From Vanilla planifolia (taxonomy: Eukaryota; Streptophyta; Magnoliopsida; Asparagales; Orchidaceae): a stretch of DNA of 64,000 nucleotides. A program made the position numbers and the translations under genes. The stretch spans positions 1,673,527-1,737,526 of the forward strand of contig CM043870.1 of the NCBI GenBank assembly GCA_023846275.1, given 5' to 3'. This document shows positions 60,901 through 64,000 of the stretch, piece by piece. Numbering within the stretch: the stretch's first letter is position 1; every line of letters starts with the position of its first letter. The notes below the pieces were generated by a model. That model made no database searches and was not told where the DNA came from. It worked only from the letters and a program-made list of their open reading frames with translations.

Positions 60901-62957
60901 ACTTCTATGCTCTCAAATACCAACTATCTTCTTGTTGTTGACTATAAGTAGAGACTAGCACAAAAAAATGACCGTAGTTGCTATGCTAACATCCAATGGC
61001 AAAATTGTGGAGGGTTGCGGATAAAGAAATTTCATCTTAACACAAGTGCCAAACAAAAATTTAAGCTAAACTAGACAAACCTAGTTTAACATCTAAACAA
61101 AATTTTATCCTTAAACCCACTATCCTAAGGCTATTCAATTAAATTAATTATAAGTAATTAAAAACCACCAAGATCAAATGGGGGCTAAGATGTTTGCACA
61201 AACCATGTGCACAACTTTTGGATATATGTTGAACGCCTGCCATGCATATGAGGGCCTTCAAAGAAAGGCAAGAAAATGAAAAAGGAGCATACCAAAAAGG
61301 GAAACCATCTAAATAACACAATACTCCATTATGTATGGTCAACTGTGAATATTAACTATTCAACAAAATCCTTTTCTATACTAGAGTATATTATAATAAA
61401 AGAGGCAAATCATAATTCTAAACTTTCAAACATTTTAGCTAATCCAATATCTTGTTATATTAGTTTATTTAAAATGTCATCTTTTAAAGACACTAAACAA
61501 TATATTAACTTTATCATGATCAGAACATTCTATGTGCATGTCACACTGTGACCAAATAGTCTATATCATAAGGAACTCTTAGGTCACGACCTTCTTATGA
61601 AAATCTTCATGGCATATGAGTGCCATATCCTAATCATGACAAATGAAATCCACCACTTCATCAACTAGCTCAAATCCAACAATTATATCATTTCCTAATT
61701 TTTTGCCATTTTGAAGGATAAGCACATGATAATTAGTCTGTTAATAACTAATATAGAATTTAATACATTCTTTTATGTTAACTAAACATCACTTTATAAA
61801 AATTGTGTTACAACATCTGCATAATGGTTGAGATATTCAGATGAATCTTATAATAATCAACCAAGAATTTCTAGTACCTCAAAGTAAGATCCGAATGGAA
61901 CATCATGTGCCTGCTGCACAGTTTCAAAAACCTGCAACAAATTACTATTAATGACTAGGAATAATGGTAGTTTAAACATGCCCAATTAGAGAAATATTCT
62001 AAAGATATCAAGAAAACAAACCAAATTATTCTTATCAGCAGACAGAACAACATGTTGCCATTCCGTCATTGCAGTGTCTGGAGGACACATGGGATTATGG
62101 CAAACCGATCTAAAGGTAATTTGTCGAACTTGGCCCTCATAATCATCAGCCACATGCCAAGGGCCCATCTATTCAGAAAAACATAGCACAAAATTAGAAT
62201 ATATATACTACAGAAAATTGTGTTGGCTTGCCTATAAGAATTTTCACAGTTATTCCATAAGAATGCAATAGACTTGTTTTGTTCTAAAAGGAATGGAATG
62301 CCAAATAGGAAAGCAAAAAAAACAATGATTTTAAAACATACATTTAACAAATCAACTTTTCCTACAACATTGTAAATTACTTGGAATTTTCTTTAGAACA
62401 GTCAAAGTCTTTACCTTCTATGCTAAGCAAAACCAATGGCAAACAATTAATTATACAATAGACAGCTCTTAACACAAAAAAGGAATTATTACTGCAAACA
62501 AATGTAATCACATGAATAGATTGCGTTGTAAAATTTTTAGGATTCGTACAAACTAATAAACACTTTGGGTTATAACATGCCTCACTGAAAAATAGTAGAA
62601 GGGACAGATAAAATCTCAGAAATAACACATACATCAAGATTTGTATCCTTTCTTGCTAACCGATACTCAGCAATAAACTTTGAATCATTAGCAAGCAACA
62701 CTGAAAAAAACTCCTCGGCAGTGCATGGGAAAGTATCCTGCATAAGAAAAATAGAGAATCGATTACTTTAAAGTATAAGAAAAATCTGGAACATAGTTTA
62801 GTATCATGCATACATCAACTATGCTAACAAGCACATCTTCTTTAATGAAATCTTGGAACTTCCCAGTTTCAACCAAAACCTCTTCTGGTATGTCGGGCTG
62901 CTTTCTACTTCTTCCAACTGAGCTACTCTGAGCACGTAATTCTGAATGTGCATTTTC
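55079..62957 (-). CDS. BAGP1: BAGP1-like C2/GRAM/VASt protein, C-terminal part (5' end outside window)
   Basis: BAGP1 (BAG-associated GRAM protein 1) takes part in BAG6 processing and fungal resistance in Arabidopsis; VASt domains bind or move sterols between membranes. Seven exons on the minus strand: 62957-62814, 62737-62633, 62168-62022, 61931-61878, 58534-58471, 58385-58324, 55195-55079. All are GT-AG and in phase, giving about 230 C-terminal residues. A polar linker ([17 protein letters not shown]) is followed by the VASt domain: [117 protein letters not shown], then a short Ser-rich tail ending LAESQV. The match to the BAGP1 VASt region is strong. C2 and GRAM domains are expected to the right of 64000 and cannot be checked here. 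Introns of 3.1 and 3.3 kb split the VASt region. Confidence 0.9.
55196..58323. other. BAGP1-like gene, last intron (3.1 kb)
   Basis: GT-AG intron holding the long (AT)n microsatellite at 57848-57914 and otherwise A+T-rich sequence without recognisable genes. Confidence 0.6.
57848..57914. repeat. (AT)n microsatellite, about 33 units
   Basis: Pure AT alternation for 67 nt, continued imperfectly to about 57932. The two overlapping short ORFs with YIYIYI repeats here are artefacts of it. Confidence 0.95.
58535..61877. other. BAGP1-like gene intron (3.3 kb)
   Basis: GT-AG intron. A pyrimidine-rich block at about 60080-60530 has open frames of 71-87 codons on the plus strand, antisense to the gene, none with a recognisable domain. 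It may be a decayed repeat. Confidence 0.55.
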
Positions 62958-64000
62958 CTGTTCCAAAAAAGTAATGACAAGAAATGTCATAAATCATTAT
63001 GTGCAATAGTTCTGCAGACACGAAGATAGTGTATAAGTAAACTAATATAAGTTCACGCTTCTACATTATACCATTAGCATTAACAATACACCACGTAATA
63101 TTTACTGCTGTTGCGTGAAAGATGATTTTAAACTTTGTAACATATTTAAAAAAAAAACTTCTATCTAAAACATAAAATCAGCATATGGAAGTAAAAATTC
63201 CCACGTAATAAGGACAAAACTCACATCAACATGCATAAAACTGATAGTGTGGTAGTAAACTCACTCCAAACTTCTTGTCTGACGCTTATATTGAAAATAA
63301 TCCAGAACATTTGTTGTTTGTACAACTACTCAATAACTAGAGTTTGATTAACTGAATTTCATAAAAGCAATCCCAACAAGGATAGCATACAAAACGGGAA
63401 TGCATCGCTTACAAATTTTGATATAGAGATCAGATTGTAGTTACTACAAAATTGGGTTGTTAACCTTGCAGATTGGAAGACTCCAACCACATTTTGAGCA
63501 TCAAAGCTCAAGAGAATCAAAGGAATTTTTTTTAGGTTAACCTAAGATCAAGCTTTCCTAAGTTATGATTCCATGGTCAGATATTTACAAGTCATATTAA
63601 AGATTCACGGTTATGACAACCTAGATGGAAGTCGTGTTAGAGAAAACTTCACAAGCACAAATAGATCATCAATTTGAAATTAGAAGCTACATCAGATCAC
63701 CATCCAAGGGCAACATTGTTAATACCAGTGGCTAACAAATAAGCAAGAAAGATATTGCTATCATGGTTTGAATGAAGGCTTATGAGGTTGGGATTGAGAT
63801 TGATCCAATCATGAGCCCAGCTAGCATAGGTTCAAGATTGACTCAATTGCATTTGGGATGGCTTGTGATCGAATTGAGGTTTACAGGGCATCAATTTGAC
63901 TTGGCTTAACTCCTAGTCTTGCACATAACAAGGTTACTAATTCAAGGAAAAGTACAAAACAAAATCTCATAATTATGAATTAGCAAGCAAAGTGAAGCAA
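62958..64000. other. Presumed intron of the BAGP1-like gene, no exon seen
   Basis: Starts with the splice acceptor side of the 62957 exon on the minus strand. I found no GRAM-domain exon before the right edge. From about 63440 the sequence is less A+T-rich than the rest and may be repeat-derived, but no ends could be defined. Confidence 0.5.

Noticed and set aside
58471-61878. An 11-nt micro-exon encoding VHCR or IHCR in the BAGP1-like gene
   Set aside because: The first acceptor I tried (58523) left this segment missing, but an AG further upstream (exon start 58534) gives ATC CAC TGC AGG in phase, so no micro-exon is needed.
1-64000. CRISPR arrays, phage or bacterial operons
   Set aside because: The window is plainly plant nuclear DNA; the repeats present are microsatellites, tandem duplications and LTR parts.

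Overview
The window is nuclear DNA of a flowering plant. Spliced genes with GT-AG introns, a class III peroxidase, a calreticulin-3, a very long PPR protein and a C2/GRAM/VASt (BAGP1-type) gene are all plant-typical. The strong G+C richness of the peroxidase exons beside very A+T-rich spacers and long introns suggests a non-grass monocot; that last step is inference. No prokaryotic-type system (CRISPR, operon, phage) is present.

Layout, left to right. 1-9059 is non-coding or intronic and holds an apparently complete 3.2 kb solo LTR (2869-6083) with a perfect 5-bp target duplication. 9060-18379 (+) is a gamma-tubulin gene with ten visible exons; its N-terminal exon is not found in the window and its penultimate exon carries one extra A. 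19268-23020 (+) is an intronless 1250-residue P-class PPR gene with two out-of-frame ATGs just upstream. 25190-40945 (-) is a ten-exon Gyp1/TBC1D22-type Rab-GAP gene whose large introns hold repeats and an organelle-like insert. 43523-50866 (-) is a fourteen-exon calreticulin-3 gene with a basic tail and an HDEL signal split over a 12-nt last exon. 51935-53146 (+) is a four-exon class III peroxidase in which the distal catalytic histidine is replaced by serine. 55079-62957 (-) is the 3' part of a BAGP1-like gene encoding the whole VASt domain; its 5' part lies beyond the right edge.

I reconstructed the exon chains by hand. For the TBC, CRT3 and peroxidase genes the phases close exactly (464, 433 and 332 codons plus stop), which is strong internal support. 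The genes are ordinary neighbours on a chromosome and not a pathway cluster. CRT3 and the peroxidase are divergent and share about 1.07 kb of upstream DNA; the PPR/TBC and peroxidase/BAGP1 pairs are convergent.

The points most worth a second look are: the status of the gamma-tubulin copy; the HDEL signal split by an intron; the serine-for-histidine peroxidase; the solo LTR; a poly-A mini-insertion with its own target duplication; a perfect 21-bp hairpin in an intron; an organelle-like insert flanked by 52-bp direct repeats; and several diverged tandem duplications in non-coding DNA. I did not find a clearly novel biological system.
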